From contig CACJNU010000003.1 in the NCBI GenBank assembly GCA_902594875.1, positions 1-64,000 of the forward strand: a stretch of DNA of 64,000 nt, in the 5' to 3' direction. Positions 37,642 to 47,563 of the stretch are shown piece by piece. The notes under the pieces are model-generated. The model was given only the letters and a program-made list of their open reading frames with translations. It was not told where the DNA came from and searched no databases. This stretch comes from an uncultured Prochlorococcus sp. (lineage in GTDB: Bacteria; Cyanobacteriota; Cyanobacteriia; PCC-6307; Cyanobiaceae). Made by a program: the position numbers and the translations under genes. How positions within the stretch are numbered: position 1 is the first letter of the stretch; each line of letters starts with the position of its first letter.

Positions 37642-38817
37642 ATGGAATTACAACAAAAGACTAAAACAGATCCTAATGGGCTAATACCGCCTTATGGAGG
37701 GGAATTAAAAAATTTAATTATCAAAGATAAAAACCTTAAAAATGATCTTATCTCCAAAGCTACTTATGAGTTTGAGTGTAGCGAGAGAAATGCATGCGAT
37801 GTAGAACTTTTGATGGTTGGAGCTTTTTCTCCGTTGGAAGGTTTTATGGATGAAAGTAACTACAATTCGGTGATTAAAAATAATAGAAATACAAACGGGT
37901 TGCTTTTTGGCTTACCTATTGTATTTGATTCAAATAATGAAAGTGTAAAAGCTGGAGAGACAATATTACTTACTTATAAAAAACAAAAAATAGCAGTTTT
38001 AGAAGTTAGCTCTAAATGGGAACCTGACAAATCCTTGGAAGCTGAACTTTGTTATGGTACTAATTCTTTAGATCATCCTGCTGTTAAGATGATTTTTAAC
38101 GAGAGGGGGAGATTTTATATAGGAGGAAGAGTTTATGGTTTCGAACTACCAATTAGAGAATTCCCCTGCAAAACCCCAGAAGAAGTTAGATCTACACTGC
38201 CGTCAAAACATGATGTAGTTGCATTTCAATGCAGAAATCCAATTCATAGAGCACATTATGAATTATTTACTAATGCCTTACTTTCAGATAATGTCTCATC
38301 TAACTCAGTTGTTTTAGTTCATCCTACTTGTGGGCCAACTCAACAAGATGATATCCCTGGAAAAGTTAGATATTTGACCTATAAAGAATTAGAAGAGGAA
38401 ATATCCGATGAAAGAATAAAATGGGCTTTTTTACCTTATTCAATGCATATGGCTGGGCCAAGGGAAGCTCTTCAACATATGATAATCAGGAGAAATTATG
38501 GCTGCACCCATTTTATTATCGGTAGAGATATGGCTGGCTGTAAGTCATCAGCAACTGGTGAAGATTTTTATGGCCCCTATGACGCCCAGAATTTTGCGAA
38601 TAAATGTGCAGATGAATTGATGATGAAGACAGTTCCTTCAAAGAATTTAGTTTATACAAAGGAAAAAGGATATATTACAGCTGAAGAAGCTAAAGAATTT
38701 AATTATGAAATTATGAAACTTAGTGGTACTGAATTTAGAAAGAAATTGAGGAATGGTGAACCAATTCCTGAATGGTTTGCTTTTAAAAGTGTAGTAGATG
38801 TTCTAAGACGCTCTTAA
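37642..38817 (+). CDS. sat: Sulfate adenylyltransferase (ATP sulfurylase)
   Basis: This enzyme makes APS from sulfate and ATP, the first step in sulfur assimilation. The motifs are GGELKNL at the N-terminus, AFQCRNPIHRAHYELF with the HxxH-like ATP loop, VHPTCGPTQ, and FIIGRDMAGCKS with YGPYDAQ. The form is single-domain, 391 residues, with no APS kinase fused. It follows psbO behind a terminator, so it has its own promoter. Confidence 0.95.
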   Translation: MELQQKTKTDPNGLIPPYGGELKNLIIKDKNLKNDLISKATYEFECSERNACDVELLMVGAFSPLEGFMDESNYNSVIKNNRNTNGLLFGLPIVFDSNNESVKAGETILLTYKKQKIAVLEVSSKWEPDKSLEAELCYGTNSLDHPAVKMIFNERGRFYIGGRVYGFELPIREFPCKTPEEVRSTLPSKHDVVAFQCRNPIHRAHYELFTNALLSDNVSSNSVVLVHPTCGPTQQDDIPGKVRYLTYKELEEEISDERIKWAFLPYSMHMAGPREALQHMIIRRNYGCTHFIIGRDMAGCKSSATGEDFYGPYDAQNFANKCADELMMKTVPSKNLVYTKEKGYITAEEAKEFNYEIMKLSGTEFRKKLRNGEPIPEWFAFKSVVDVLRRS

Positions 38818-38864
38818 TAATGTTTTATTATTAGTATTATATAAATAATAAAAAATAATTTATC

Positions 38865-40718
38865 GTGAACAAACGCTGGAGAAACGTAGGACTTTATGTT
38901 CTAGCTGTTATTACTGTAATTTTCATCGGCACTTCTGTATTTGATAAACCTAGTACAGAAAATGCTACAAAGACCTTAAGGTATAGTGATTTTATAGAGG
39001 CAGTTCAAGATAAAGAAATCAGTAGAGTACTAATATCTCCAGACAATGCGACAGCTCAAGTTGTTGAAAATGATGGAAGCAGATCTGAGGTCAATTTAGC
39101 TCCTGACAAAGATTTATTAAAAATCCTAACTGAAAATAATGTAGATATTGCTGTAACACCCACAAAATTGGCTAATCCATGGCAACAAGCCATAAGTAGC
39201 TTGATTTTCCCAGTACTGTTGATTGGAGGCCTATTTTTTCTTTTCAGGAGATCTCAAAACGGTAATGCTGGCGGTGGTAATCCTGCAATGAGTTTTGGAA
39301 AGAGCAAAGCCAGACTACAAATGGAACCCTCTACACAAGTAACTTTCTCAGATGTTGCTGGTGTTGAAGGTGCAAAATTAGAACTCACTGAAGTTGTAGA
39401 TTTTCTTAAAAGTCCAGATAGATTTACTGCAGTCGGAGCAAAAATCCCAAAAGGTGTTCTCCTTGTAGGCCCTCCTGGTACAGGAAAAACATTACTAGCA
39501 AAAGCAGTAGCTGGAGAAGCAGGAGTACCTTTTTTCTCAATATCAGGTTCAGAATTTGTTGAGATGTTTGTAGGTGTTGGAGCTAGCAGAGTTAGAGATC
39601 TTTTTGAACAAGCAAAAAAGAATGCTCCTTGTATCGTGTTTATTGATGAAATAGATGCAGTTGGAAGACAAAGAGGTGCTGGTATGGGAGGAGGAAATGA
39701 TGAAAGAGAGCAAACACTAAATCAACTCCTAACCGAAATGGATGGTTTTGAAGGTAATTCAGGAATAATCATAGTTGCTGCCACCAACAGACCAGATGTC
39801 TTAGATTCGGCTTTAATGCGCCCTGGAAGATTTGATAGACAAGTAACAGTAGATAGACCAGATTACGCAGGAAGATTACAGATCTTAAATGTTCATGCCA
39901 AGGATAAAACTCTTTCAAAAGACGTTGATTTAGATAAAGTTGCTAGAAGAACACCTGGATTTACTGGTGCAGATTTAGCTAATCTTTTAAATGAAGCAGC
40001 AATACTAGCAGCTAGAAAAGATTTAGATAAAGTAAGTAATGATGAAGTAGGTGATGCCATTGAAAGAGTTATGGCAGGTCCTGAAAAGAAAGATAGAGTC
40101 ATCAGTGATAAGAAAAAAGAATTAGTTGCTTATCATGAAGCCGGTCATGCACTCGTTGGAGCATTAATGCCTGATTATGATCCCGTAGCAAAAGTTTCAA
40201 TAATTCCCAGAGGTCAAGCTGGAGGTTTAACCTTCTTTACTCCAAGTGAAGAAAGAATGGAATCTGGTCTTTACTCTCGTTCTTACCTTCAAAATCAAAT
40301 GGCTGTAGCTCTTGGTGGAAGAGTTGCTGAAGAAATTGTTTATGGAGAAGAAGAGGTAACAACTGGAGCTTCCAATGATTTACAACAAGTTGCTAATGTA
40401 GCAAGACAAATGATAACTAAATTTGGCATGAGTGACAAAATAGGTCCAGTCGCTCTAGGTCAATCTCAAGGAGGAATGTTTCTCGGAAGAGATATGAGTT
40501 CTACCAGAGATTTCTCTGAGGATACAGCCGCAACAATTGATGTAGAGGTTTCACAACTTGTTGATGTTGCCTATAAGAGGGCTACAAAAGTTTTATCAGA
40601 TAATAGAACAGTTCTAGATGAAATGGCTCAAATGCTAATTGAAAGAGAAACTATAGACACTGAAGATATCCAAGACTTGCTCAACCGGTCAGAAGTTAAA
40701 GTAGCGAATTATATCTAG
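38865..40718 (+). CDS. ftsH: ATP-dependent zinc metalloprotease FtsH
   Basis: FtsH is a membrane-anchored AAA+ protease. The protein has two N-terminal spans (about 7-24 and 107-127), a Walker [14 protein letters not shown], Walker [17 protein letters not shown], the second region of homology [19 protein letters not shown] and the zinc site HEAGH. It has 617 residues and begins with GTG ([13 protein letters not shown]). Cyanobacterial FtsH homologs of this class degrade damaged D1 during PSII repair; psbA is nearby. No second FtsH is in this window. Confidence 0.96.
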   Translation: MNKRWRNVGLYVLAVITVIFIGTSVFDKPSTENATKTLRYSDFIEAVQDKEISRVLISPDNATAQVVENDGSRSEVNLAPDKDLLKILTENNVDIAVTPTKLANPWQQAISSLIFPVLLIGGLFFLFRRSQNGNAGGGNPAMSFGKSKARLQMEPSTQVTFSDVAGVEGAKLELTEVVDFLKSPDRFTAVGAKIPKGVLLVGPPGTGKTLLAKAVAGEAGVPFFSISGSEFVEMFVGVGASRVRDLFEQAKKNAPCIVFIDEIDAVGRQRGAGMGGGNDEREQTLNQLLTEMDGFEGNSGIIIVAATNRPDVLDSALMRPGRFDRQVTVDRPDYAGRLQILNVHAKDKTLSKDVDLDKVARRTPGFTGADLANLLNEAAILAARKDLDKVSNDEVGDAIERVMAGPEKKDRVISDKKKELVAYHEAGHALVGALMPDYDPVAKVSIIPRGQAGGLTFFTPSEERMESGLYSRSYLQNQMAVALGGRVAEEIVYGEEEVTTGASNDLQQVANVARQMITKFGMSDKIGPVALGQSQGGMFLGRDMSSTRDFSEDTAATIDVEVSQLVDVAYKRATKVLSDNRTVLDEMAQMLIERETIDTEDIQDLLNRSEVKVANYI

Positions 40719-40820
40719 TTCAAAAATAAATATTTAATGAATATTAAAGAAGATTTTTTTTCTGACTTGCTGCTTAAAGCCATCTTTTCATACTTGTAAA
40801 ACCGGAAAATAATATTTTAC

Positions 40821-41190
40821 TCAAATACTTCTTTATGAAATTCATTTTTTGAAGAATTAGAAAGCTTAGTAAAATTAGGATTAAAAAATATTGAAATAAG
40901 TTGTTCAAACAAAGAAAAGTGGTTGGATGTTGTAACCGAAATCAAACTCAATTTTCCAGAAATTAATTTAGGCACTAGCTCCATAGTTAATAAGACATAA
41001 ATTTAAATTGCAACATTATCAAAATTTATCCAATCAAAAGTAAAGCTAGTTTTATAGATATACTCAATTTTGAAAGTATTGATTTCATTGCTGCTGGAGG
41101 CCTATCAATCATTGATGTAAAAACTTATCAATCATCAGGATATAAAGCAATCATGATTGGAGATAAAAGTATTATTAAAAAAAATTTGAT
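40821..41190 (+). pseudogene. eda: Remnant of KDPG/KHG aldolase (eda)
   Basis: The 539-base gap between ftsH and aroC holds two collapsed reading segments. The first, from about 40848, reads FEELESLVKLGLKNIEIS, KWLDVVTEIKLNFPEINLGTSSI and then a stop at 40998-41000. The second, from about 41039, reads KASFIDILNFESIDFIAAGGLSI, then DVKTYQSSGYKAIMIGDKSII. These match the start-to-middle and the C-terminal part of class I KDPG aldolases (IEI, LGTSSI, FPASF, GGL, VGDKAI-like). The catalytic middle is missing, and no start codon remains. It is a decayed gene with a deletion and frameshifts. Confidence 0.7.
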
Positions 41191-41257
41191 CCAAAAATAT
41201 ATGAATTATTCAAAAATAATTAAATCAAAGATAAATATAATTTATTTAACAAAATTA

Positions 41258-42355
41258 CTAATTATTGATTAAGGTACATTGAGCTTGATTAAGTAGTAAA
41301 TGATCAGCAAGTACTAAAGCCACCATAGCATCAACCATAGGAACTGCTCTTGGTAGAACGCATGGATCATGTCTCCCTTTTGCTTTCATCAAAACTTCTT
41401 TTCCTTCAGCATTTACCGTTTTCTGTTCTTTCCCGATAGTTGCTGTAGGTTTAAAAGCTATCTTCATCTCAATATTTTCGCCATTACTTATTCCTCCCTG
41501 TATACCGCCTGAATTATTGGATATTGTTCTTAATTTCCTAATATCATCAGATTTAATGAAGGCATCATTATGTTCGCTTCCTTTTAAATAAGTTCCAGAG
41601 AAACCTGAACCTATTTCAAAGCCTTTAGTGGCAGGCAAAGACATCAAAGCCTTCGCTAAATCAGCTTCTAATTTATCAAAAACAGGCATTCCAAGACCAG
41701 AAGGGACATTTCTTACTAGACATTCAATAACACCGCCACAAGAGTCTCCTTGACGCTTTAATTGCTTAATTCTCTCTATCATTTTTGCTGATACCTGTTC
41801 ATCAGGACATCTAACAATATTAGAATCTATTTTGTTGAGAGAAATCTTTTCTTTATTTATATCAGAATCAATATCATGTATACGCTTAACCCAAGATAGT
41901 ATTTCAGTGTTGCAGAAGTTTTTTAATAATTGTTTTGCTACAGCACCAGCAGCTACCCTCCCAATTGTTTCTCTTGCAGAGGCTCTTCCACCACCAGAGC
42001 TTGCCTGAATTCCATATTTCAGATGATATGTACCATCTGCATGAGAAGGTCTAAATACTTGCTCCAAATTATCATAATCTCCTGGTCTTTGATCCTTGTT
42101 TCTTACCAACATCGCTATTGGAGTTCCAAGTGTGAACCCTTCCTTTATCCCACTTAATATTTCAATTTTATCTTCTTCATTTCTGGGTGTTGTAATATCA
42201 CTTTGGCCAGGCCTTCGCCTATCTAATTCATTTTGTATCAGATTTATATCTACTTTTAACTTAGGGGGACATCCATCCAGGATAACTCCTACTGCACCAC
42301 CATGTGATTCTCCAAAAGTACTAACACGAAAAATTTTTCCAAAACTACTACTCAT
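41258..42355 (-). CDS. aroC: Chorismate synthase
   Basis: AroC makes chorismate from EPSP using reduced FMN. The sequence has [20 protein letters not shown], the [16 protein letters not shown] motif, [29 protein letters not shown] and [14 protein letters not shown]. The length is 365 residues, normal. It converges on the eda remnant. It lies downstream of psbA on the same strand behind a strong terminator, so it probably has its own promoter. Confidence 0.97.
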   Translation of the reverse strand: MSSSFGKIFRVSTFGESHGGAVGVILDGCPPKLKVDINLIQNELDRRRPGQSDITTPRNEEDKIEILSGIKEGFTLGTPIAMLVRNKDQRPGDYDNLEQVFRPSHADGTYHLKYGIQASSGGGRASARETIGRVAAGAVAKQLLKNFCNTEILSWVKRIHDIDSDINKEKISLNKIDSNIVRCPDEQVSAKMIERIKQLKRQGDSCGGVIECLVRNVPSGLGMPVFDKLEADLAKALMSLPATKGFEIGSGFSGTYLKGSEHNDAFIKSDDIRKLRTISNNSGGIQGGISNGENIEMKIAFKPTATIGKEQKTVNAEGKEVLMKAKGRHDPCVLPRAVPMVDAMVALVLADHLLLNQAQCTLINN

Positions 42356-42412
42356 AGAAATATCAAATGTTTTATCTATATATAAACATTATATGAAACC
42401 AATTGAAAATTA

Positions 42413-42443
42413 AACAAAAAAAAAGCCCCCAAAAAGGGGACTT
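42413..42443 (-). terminator. Rho-independent terminator after psbA
   Basis: On the minus strand AGTCCCC pairs with GGGGGCT around TTTTT, then a run of about nine T residues. It starts just beyond the psbA stop codon and separates psbA from aroC. Confidence 0.92.
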
Positions 42444-42464
42444 ATAAGTTTAAGAACTTTAAGC

Positions 42465-43547
42465 TTAACCGATAGCTGGAGCTGAAAGAGCTACTGTTGT
42501 AGACTCAGCTGCTGCTAGATCAAGTGGGAAGTTGTGAGCGTTACGCTCGTGCATTACTTCCATACCTAGGTTTGCTCTGTTAAGAACATCACCCCATGTA
42601 GGAACAATCTTACCGTTTGCATCAACAACTGACTGGTTGAAGTTGAAACCGTTAAGGTTGAATGCCATTGTGCAGATACCCATTGAAGTTAACCATACAC
42701 AAACAACTGGGAATACAGCTAGGAAGAAGTGAAGACTTCTGCTGTTGTTGAAACTTGCATATTGGAAGATCAAACGACCGAAGTAGCCATGAGCTGCAAC
42801 GATGTTATATGTTTCTTCTTCTTGTCCGAACTTGTAACCATAGTTCTGAGATTCTGTCTCAGTTGTTTCTCTGATTAGAGAAGAAGTAACAAGTGAACCA
42901 TGCATAGCTGAGAATAAAGATCCTCCGAACATACCAGCAACACCAGCCATGTGGAATGGGTGCATAAGAATGTTGTGCTCTGCCTGGAAAACAAACATGA
43001 AGTTGAATGTTCCAGAGATACCTAGAGGCATTCCGTCAGAGAATGAACCTTGACCGAATGGGTATACAAGAAATACTGCGAAAGCTGCTGAAACTGGTGC
43101 AGAGTATGCTACACAGATCCAAGGACGCATACCTAAACGGTATGAAAGCTCCCACTGTCTTCCCATGTATGCTGAGATACCAATTAGGAAGTGGAAAATT
43201 ACAAGCTGGTAAGGACCACCGTTATATAACCACTCATCTACAGTAGCTGCTTCCCAAATTGGGTAGAAGTGTAGACCAATAGCGTTAGATGAAGGAACAA
43301 CTGCACCTGAGATGATGTTGTTTCCATATAGGAATGAACCAGCAACTGGCTCTCTAATTCCGTCGATGTCTACTGGTGGTGCTGCGATGAATGCAACGAT
43401 GAAGCAAGCCGCTGCTGTAAGAAGGCATGGAATCATTAAGACGCCGAACCAACCAACATAAATTCTGTTGTTAGTTGATGTTACCCACTCACAAAACTGT
43501 GGCCAACCTTTTAACAGCGAAGAACGCTGCTGCTGAATAGTTGTCAT
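42465..43547 (-). CDS. psbA: Photosystem II D1 protein (PsbA)
   Basis: D1 is the reaction-centre subunit carrying P680 and the Mn cluster ligands. It has five spans, the [16 protein letters not shown] and [21 protein letters not shown] regions, the [14 protein letters not shown] motif and the [24 protein letters not shown]-terminus followed by a cleavable [15 protein letters not shown] tail. The residue equivalent to 130 is Gln (GRQWELS), the D1:1-like type. Start is ATG ([10 protein letters not shown]). Codon use is more GC-rich than the neighbours, as in highly expressed genes. Confidence 0.98.
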   Translation of the reverse strand: MTTIQQQRSSLLKGWPQFCEWVTSTNNRIYVGWFGVLMIPCLLTAAACFIVAFIAAPPVDIDGIREPVAGSFLYGNNIISGAVVPSSNAIGLHFYPIWEAATVDEWLYNGGPYQLVIFHFLIGISAYMGRQWELSYRLGMRPWICVAYSAPVSAAFAVFLVYPFGQGSFSDGMPLGISGTFNFMFVFQAEHNILMHPFHMAGVAGMFGGSLFSAMHGSLVTSSLIRETTETESQNYGYKFGQEEETYNIVAAHGYFGRLIFQYASFNNSRSLHFFLAVFPVVCVWLTSMGICTMAFNLNGFNFNQSVVDANGKIVPTWGDVLNRANLGMEVMHERNAHNFPLDLAAAESTTVALSAPAIG

Positions 43548-43591
43548 GAGTTCGTAAAGTATGTCTCTAGAATGAGACGTGTAAATAAAAA

Positions 43592-43607
43592 CGGAAAATA
43601 ATTTCCG
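43592..43607. repeat. Perfect hairpin in the psbA 5' region
   Basis: CGGAAA-ATAA-TTTCCG forms a six-base stem with a four-base loop, 45-60 bases upstream of the psbA start. On the minus (psbA) strand it is followed by TTTTTATTT. It could be a regulatory stem in the psbA leader or the end of an upstream transcript. Confidence 0.4.
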
Positions 43608-43736
43608 CTTCGAAGATTTTAGACCAAAATCGCTAAAAATGTGTAAATATTTTTTCTTTAAGTAAACTTATTTTTTGGTAAACAGGAGAAAAGAACTTCC
43701 ATGTCTTAAGATTTTCTTTGTTATTGAGGATTCAAC

Positions 43737-43865
43737 TTGGTAATAATCGAATGGCTTCTTAACGGAAAAAGATCTAGAGAGGTAGTTTCCTTAAGAGAGG
43801 CTAAGCATAGAAGACTGCAATTAGAGGCTTTTGGAGCTGTTATTTATTGGAGTGAAAGAATTTAG
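43737..43865 (+). CDS. Small conserved-looking protein (42 residues)
   Basis: A 42-residue ORF with an excellent GAGGA sequence at about 43726-43730, seven bases before a TTG start. The product begins VIIEWLLNGKRSREV, continues VSLREAKHRRLQLEAFG and ends AVIYWSERI. It is charged, with amphipathic helices, and shows normal coding-like composition. I do not recognise the family. It is divergent from psbA, in a 437-base gap that otherwise appears non-coding. Confidence 0.6.
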   Translation: MVIIEWLLNGKRSREVVSLREAKHRRLQLEAFGAVIYWSERI

Positions 43866-43984
43866 TTTTTTAAAGTTTAAAAATTAGAAAAAAAAAATAA
43901 AAGTGCTAAATATTAAAGAAACTTATCTATAAAATAAAAAATCCTTATTAGTTTTCAACGATATTATTGTTCCGGTTTCTTAAT

Positions 43985-44890
43985 CTAAAAACTTTCAAAC
44001 TCTTGAACCCATTGTTTTTTGGAAAAAATCACTTCTTTTTTTGTGTAGCTCATGGCAATTTTTTTTTCCTTATAAGCAACTTCTCCAATAAAAACAGGCC
44101 AAATCAATCTGTCCTGTTCATATTTATGGATTATTCCTTGGCTATCCAAAAATAATGGATCTCCTTTTTTAATCATTTTCCAATCTTGGTTTATTCTCTC
44201 AGGATGAATTAGACCATCAATATCTCCCTTTTCATCTCTTGGATAATCTATACTCCCTTGATGAACGTGAACCACTAATTCCTTTGGAAGTTCTATAAGG
44301 TTATTTTTTAATTTATCTATCTCTTCCCTTAGAAAGCTAAGTATTAGAGAGAATCTATTTATAATATTTTGATCGTAAAAATTTTGTGCGACAGCTCCTA
44401 TTTCAATAACTAAACCACATGGCCAAGCTTCTACAAGAAAGCCTGTTTGGGATTTGTCTTTTTCGTGCAAATAAATAGGCAATCCAAATTTATTCTGCAG
44501 TAATGCGGCTAAACAAAAATCTTTGGATCTCCTCCCATACATAACAATGCTTGTTCCCATATTTGCAGTAGTAGTATGCAAATCGATTGCAATTTGACAG
44601 GGTTTAGATCCGTCAATTCCAAATTCATTTACTAAAAAATTGGCTCTATTAGTTTCATAAAAACTATTCTTGTATTGATCAAAATTGTCACTTTCTTTAA
44701 AAGATCTATTTAAATCTACATCTATATATCTGCAACCTTTTTCATAGGCAGCAGGATTACCTATGATGTATTCATACTCAATACCATTATTTAAACTATT
44801 TTCCTTTCTATTAAATTGCTTAACAGCCCAAACAGGATTAATTTCATTACCATGAGTGCCTGAAACGATAAGTATTCTTTGAACAGTCAT
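43985..44890 (-). CDS. Aspartoacylase/succinylglutamate desuccinylase-family protein
   Basis: A 301-residue zinc carboxypeptidase-fold hydrolase. Zinc ligands appear in VSGTHGNE (His and Glu near 13-16) and DLHTTTANMG (His near 105). EIGAVAQ holds the catalytic glutamate, with RYIDVDLNRSFK as the substrate loop. The IDVDLNRSF and DLHTTT motifs fit aspartoacylase, which removes acetate from N-acetyl-aspartate, but the substrate in a cyanobacterium is unknown. It is head-to-head with the GST gene. Confidence 0.85.
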   Translation of the reverse strand: MTVQRILIVSGTHGNEINPVWAVKQFNRKENSLNNGIEYEYIIGNPAAYEKGCRYIDVDLNRSFKESDNFDQYKNSFYETNRANFLVNEFGIDGSKPCQIAIDLHTTTANMGTSIVMYGRRSKDFCLAALLQNKFGLPIYLHEKDKSQTGFLVEAWPCGLVIEIGAVAQNFYDQNIINRFSLILSFLREEIDKLKNNLIELPKELVVHVHQGSIDYPRDEKGDIDGLIHPERINQDWKMIKKGDPLFLDSQGIIHKYEQDRLIWPVFIGEVAYKEKKIAMSYTKKEVIFSKKQWVQEFESF

Positions 44891-44912
44891 TTTTTCGTTA
44901 AAAATAAATTTT

Positions 44913-45857
44913 ATGCAAAATAAATACCTTATAAAGGCCTCCAGAAAATTCTGGTTTTGGTTTTGGACCCAATTAATGAATGGCTTCGCGCCATCAGACT
45001 TACATGGTAATTATAAAAGGCCTAAAGGAATAACCATTAATAGTGAATACGATATCAATAATGAGAATGGACAAATCTATTTATTAGTAGGTCATTCTTG
45101 TCCATGGTGTCAAAGAACTTTACTCGTACACGAAATAAAAGATTTATCTAAAAAAGTTAAAGTAATTTTTTTAAATGCAGATGTTGAGCATGGCGAATGG
45201 ATTTTCAATACAAAGATTAAAGGATGTATGAGACTTTATGAACTTTACAAAAAAGCTAATAAAAAGACTATTTTTAGAGCGACATTACCTCTTTTAATTA
45301 GCTTTGTAAAAGATGAAGTAAATATCCTGTCCAATGAAAGTTCACAAATTATAAGACTACTCAATTCAATCAAAAGTGAATCGAAACATCAGGCATTAAG
45401 TATTAAAGATGGTAATCAAAAATTTTTAGATTTAATTAATAACAGCATTAATGATGGAGTATATAAATGTGGTTTCGCCAGAAACCAGTCAGCTTACGAT
45501 AAAGCAAGTAAAAATCTTTTCGCAGCTATAAATGAAATTGAAAATTTACTACAGAAAAATAAAGGGAGCTGGATATTTGGAGAAGAGTTAACCTACGCAG
45601 ATATTTACCTTTTTCCAACGCTTATAAGATGGGAATTGATATATAGCAAACTTTTCAAATGTACTGAACAAGAACTATCAAGTTTTGAAAAGATTATTGA
45701 ATGGAGATTAAAATTCTTTAAATTACATAACGTAAAAAGGACATGCTTCGAAAATGAATGGAAAAAAGATTACTACAAAGCTTTATTCCCTTTAAACCCA
45801 AATCAACTAATCCCAGTTTTACCATCTTTAAAGGAAATAATGAGATTAGAGTCCTAA
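44913..45857 (+). CDS. Xi-class glutathione S-transferase (glutathionyl-hydroquinone reductase-like)
   Basis: A 314-residue protein with a thioredoxin-like N-terminal domain whose catalytic motif is LVGHSCPWCQRTLLVHEI (Cys63 and Cys66), and a helical C-terminal domain with WIFGEELTYADIYLFPTLIRWELIY and the W-x-x-K/E-like ends. The CPWC pattern and overall length match Ecm4/YqjG-type glutathionyl-hydroquinone reductases. They act on glutathionylated quinones. It has an ATG start 22 bases from the divergent aspartoacylase gene. Confidence 0.85.
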   Translation: MQNKYLIKASRKFWFWFWTQLMNGFAPSDLHGNYKRPKGITINSEYDINNENGQIYLLVGHSCPWCQRTLLVHEIKDLSKKVKVIFLNADVEHGEWIFNTKIKGCMRLYELYKKANKKTIFRATLPLLISFVKDEVNILSNESSQIIRLLNSIKSESKHQALSIKDGNQKFLDLINNSINDGVYKCGFARNQSAYDKASKNLFAAINEIENLLQKNKGSWIFGEELTYADIYLFPTLIRWELIYSKLFKCTEQELSSFEKIIEWRLKFFKLHNVKRTCFENEWKKDYYKALFPLNPNQLIPVLPSLKEIMRLES

Positions 45858-45984
45858 AAAAATACATAAATCAATTTCGAAAAAAAATGATGTTGTAATG
45901 CACACTTATTTAGTTCATACATAATGCAATTTCATTAGAAATTAACTATGTTAAGTATGTCTACTAAAGTACGAAAAGCTTAAA

Positions 45985-46203
45985 ATGAAATCCATTGACG
46001 AACACATCCAAAAAGATCAATCGGAAATCGAATCTGCAAAAGCAGAGGGCAATCTTCCAAAGGTCAGACATTTAACTGAAGAGCTTAAAGAACTCGAAGA
46101 ATATAAGGATCATCATCCTGAGGATAAACATGACCCTAATGCATTGGAACTATTCTGCGATGCCAACCCGGATGAGCCAGAATGTCTTGTTTATGATGAT
46201 TAA
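45985..46203 (+). CDS. cp12: CP12 protein
   Basis: CP12 tethers GAPDH and phosphoribulokinase and so switches off the Calvin cycle. It is 72 residues, intrinsically disordered and acidic, ending LELFCDANPDEPECLVYDD, the GAPDH-binding end with the C-terminal Cys pair (58 and 67). The N-terminal Cys pair (PRK side) of plant and freshwater proteins is missing; no Cys occurs before residue 58. The central AWD_VEEL-like motif is recognisable only weakly. A terminator follows. Confidence 0.92.
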   Translation: MKSIDEHIQKDQSEIESAKAEGNLPKVRHLTEELKELEEYKDHHPEDKHDPNALELFCDANPDEPECLVYDD

Positions 46204-46226
46204 GTTTTTTTATAAATAATGCACAG

Positions 46227-46257
46227 AAAAAAAGGGCTCTTTAAAGCCCTTTTTTTA
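46227..46257. terminator. Bidirectional terminator between CP12 and a convergent gene
   Basis: AAAGGGCT and AGCCCTTT form an eight-base stem with a six-base loop, preceded by A and followed by T runs (about seven). It can end both the CP12 transcript and the minus-strand gene that follows. Confidence 0.88.
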
Positions 46258-46270
46258 TTTGTTAATCCTA

Positions 46271-46453
46271 TTAGTAATCTCTATTAAAATCGGATGGACT
46301 TCCTGTAAGCGAACATACAACCGACTCCTCATTTTTCATTTCCTTGACTTCTACAATTGGTCTTCCCATTTTCTTCAACACCTCAATATCTTGAATGGTT
46401 TGACATCTAGCTATTATTTTTCCTTGTTTATCAAAGCAAGTATAGAAATTCAT
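46271..46453 (-). CDS. Small conserved hypothetical protein
   Basis: A 60-residue protein: MNFYTCFDKQGKIIARCQ, then IQDIEVLKKMGRPIVEVKEM and a hydrophilic tail. The compact beta-beta-alpha start and CFDKQGKIIARC pattern look like a conserved cyanobacterial family, but I cannot name it. It begins with ATG, ends just beyond the shared terminator and lies downstream of obgE's own strand neighbours with an 86-base gap. Confidence 0.55.
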   Translation of the reverse strand: MNFYTCFDKQGKIIARCQTIQDIEVLKKMGRPIVEVKEMKNEESVVCSLTGSPSDFNRDY

Positions 46454-46539
46454 ATTTTGTTTAAAGAAGTATCTTATTTATGACTAATTTTCATTATTAA
46501 ATCAAGTGAATTTTTTACAAAAAAAAAATTTAATTTAAT

Positions 46540-47523
46540 TTAGATCTTTTTCCATACCTCAAAAAGCAGTGAAGATAAACCTTTTTTTAAAGATGAAGAA
46601 ATAACTAAAACTTTCTTTTTAGATAAATCTTCTAACTTTTTTTTAATTATTTTCAAATAATCATCATCTACCAGCTCCATTTTATTCAATACTATTATCC
46701 TCTCTTTATCTAAAAGACCTTTCCCATATTTTCTTAATTCCTTCTCAATGATCTGAAAATCATGTAAAGGATTTTCTGCAATTGCATCAATTAAGTGAAT
46801 AAGTATCTTCGTTCTTTGGATGTGCCTTAAAAAATCATGTCCTAAACCTACTCCATCAGCTGCCCCTGATATTAATCCAGGAATATCCGCGAAAAGGCAA
46901 CCATTCCCATCAATTTTTCTAACTACGCCTAAGTTAGGTATTAGAGTTGTGAAAGGATAATTTGCGATTTTTGGGCGGGCAGATGAAATAACGGAAATCA
47001 AAGTACTTTTCCCAGCATTTGGAAGGCCTATAATTCCAACCTCTGCAAGAAGTTTTAGTTCTAATTGAACCTCCCATATCTCACCATCTTTTCCTTCAGT
47101 GAATGATTCTGGGGCTCTATTTTGATTACTTAAATAGTAAGCATTACCATGTCCACCTCTTCCTCCAATCGCAATAGTTAAACTCTGTTTATCTTTAGTT
47201 AAGTCTCCTAAAATAATGCCGGTTTTAATATCCCTTATTTCTGTTCCGCAAGGAACTTTAAGGATTGTATCCTCACCTGAAGCACCTGATCTCTTATTAG
47301 GACCTCCTTTGCATCCATCTTCAGCAATTATTTCACGTTTGAATTTGAAATCTAATAGTGTTTGAAGATTATTATCAGCCATCAAAATAACTGAACCCCC
47401 TCTGCCACCATTTCCCCCTGAAGGTCCTCCAGCAGGAACAAATTTTTCTCTTCTAAATGAAACTATTCCATTTCCACCTTTTCCAGCTTTAAGAATAATG
47501 TTTGCTTGATCAATAAATTGCAC
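46540..47523 (-). CDS. obgE: GTPase ObgE/CgtA
   Basis: Obg is a ribosome-assembly GTPase. The glycine-rich N-terminal domain ([37 protein letters not shown]) is followed by the G domain with G1 [11 protein letters not shown], the G3 DIPGLI and the NKMEL G4. The length is 327 residues; the poorly conserved OCT domain of other Obg proteins is absent, as is usual in cyanobacteria. It is downstream of mutS2 on the same strand by 40 bases. Confidence 0.96.
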   Translation of the reverse strand: MQFIDQANIILKAGKGGNGIVSFRREKFVPAGGPSGGNGGRGGSVILMADNNLQTLLDFKFKREIIAEDGCKGGPNKRSGASGEDTILKVPCGTEIRDIKTGIILGDLTKDKQSLTIAIGGRGGHGNAYYLSNQNRAPESFTEGKDGEIWEVQLELKLLAEVGIIGLPNAGKSTLISVISSARPKIANYPFTTLIPNLGVVRKIDGNGCLFADIPGLISGAADGVGLGHDFLRHIQRTKILIHLIDAIAENPLHDFQIIEKELRKYGKGLLDKERIIVLNKMELVDDDYLKIIKKKLEDLSKKKVLVISSSLKKGLSSLLFEVWKKI

Positions 47524-47563
47524 TTAATACACTTATTAAATTGTTTTCTAGGTATTTTAAATT

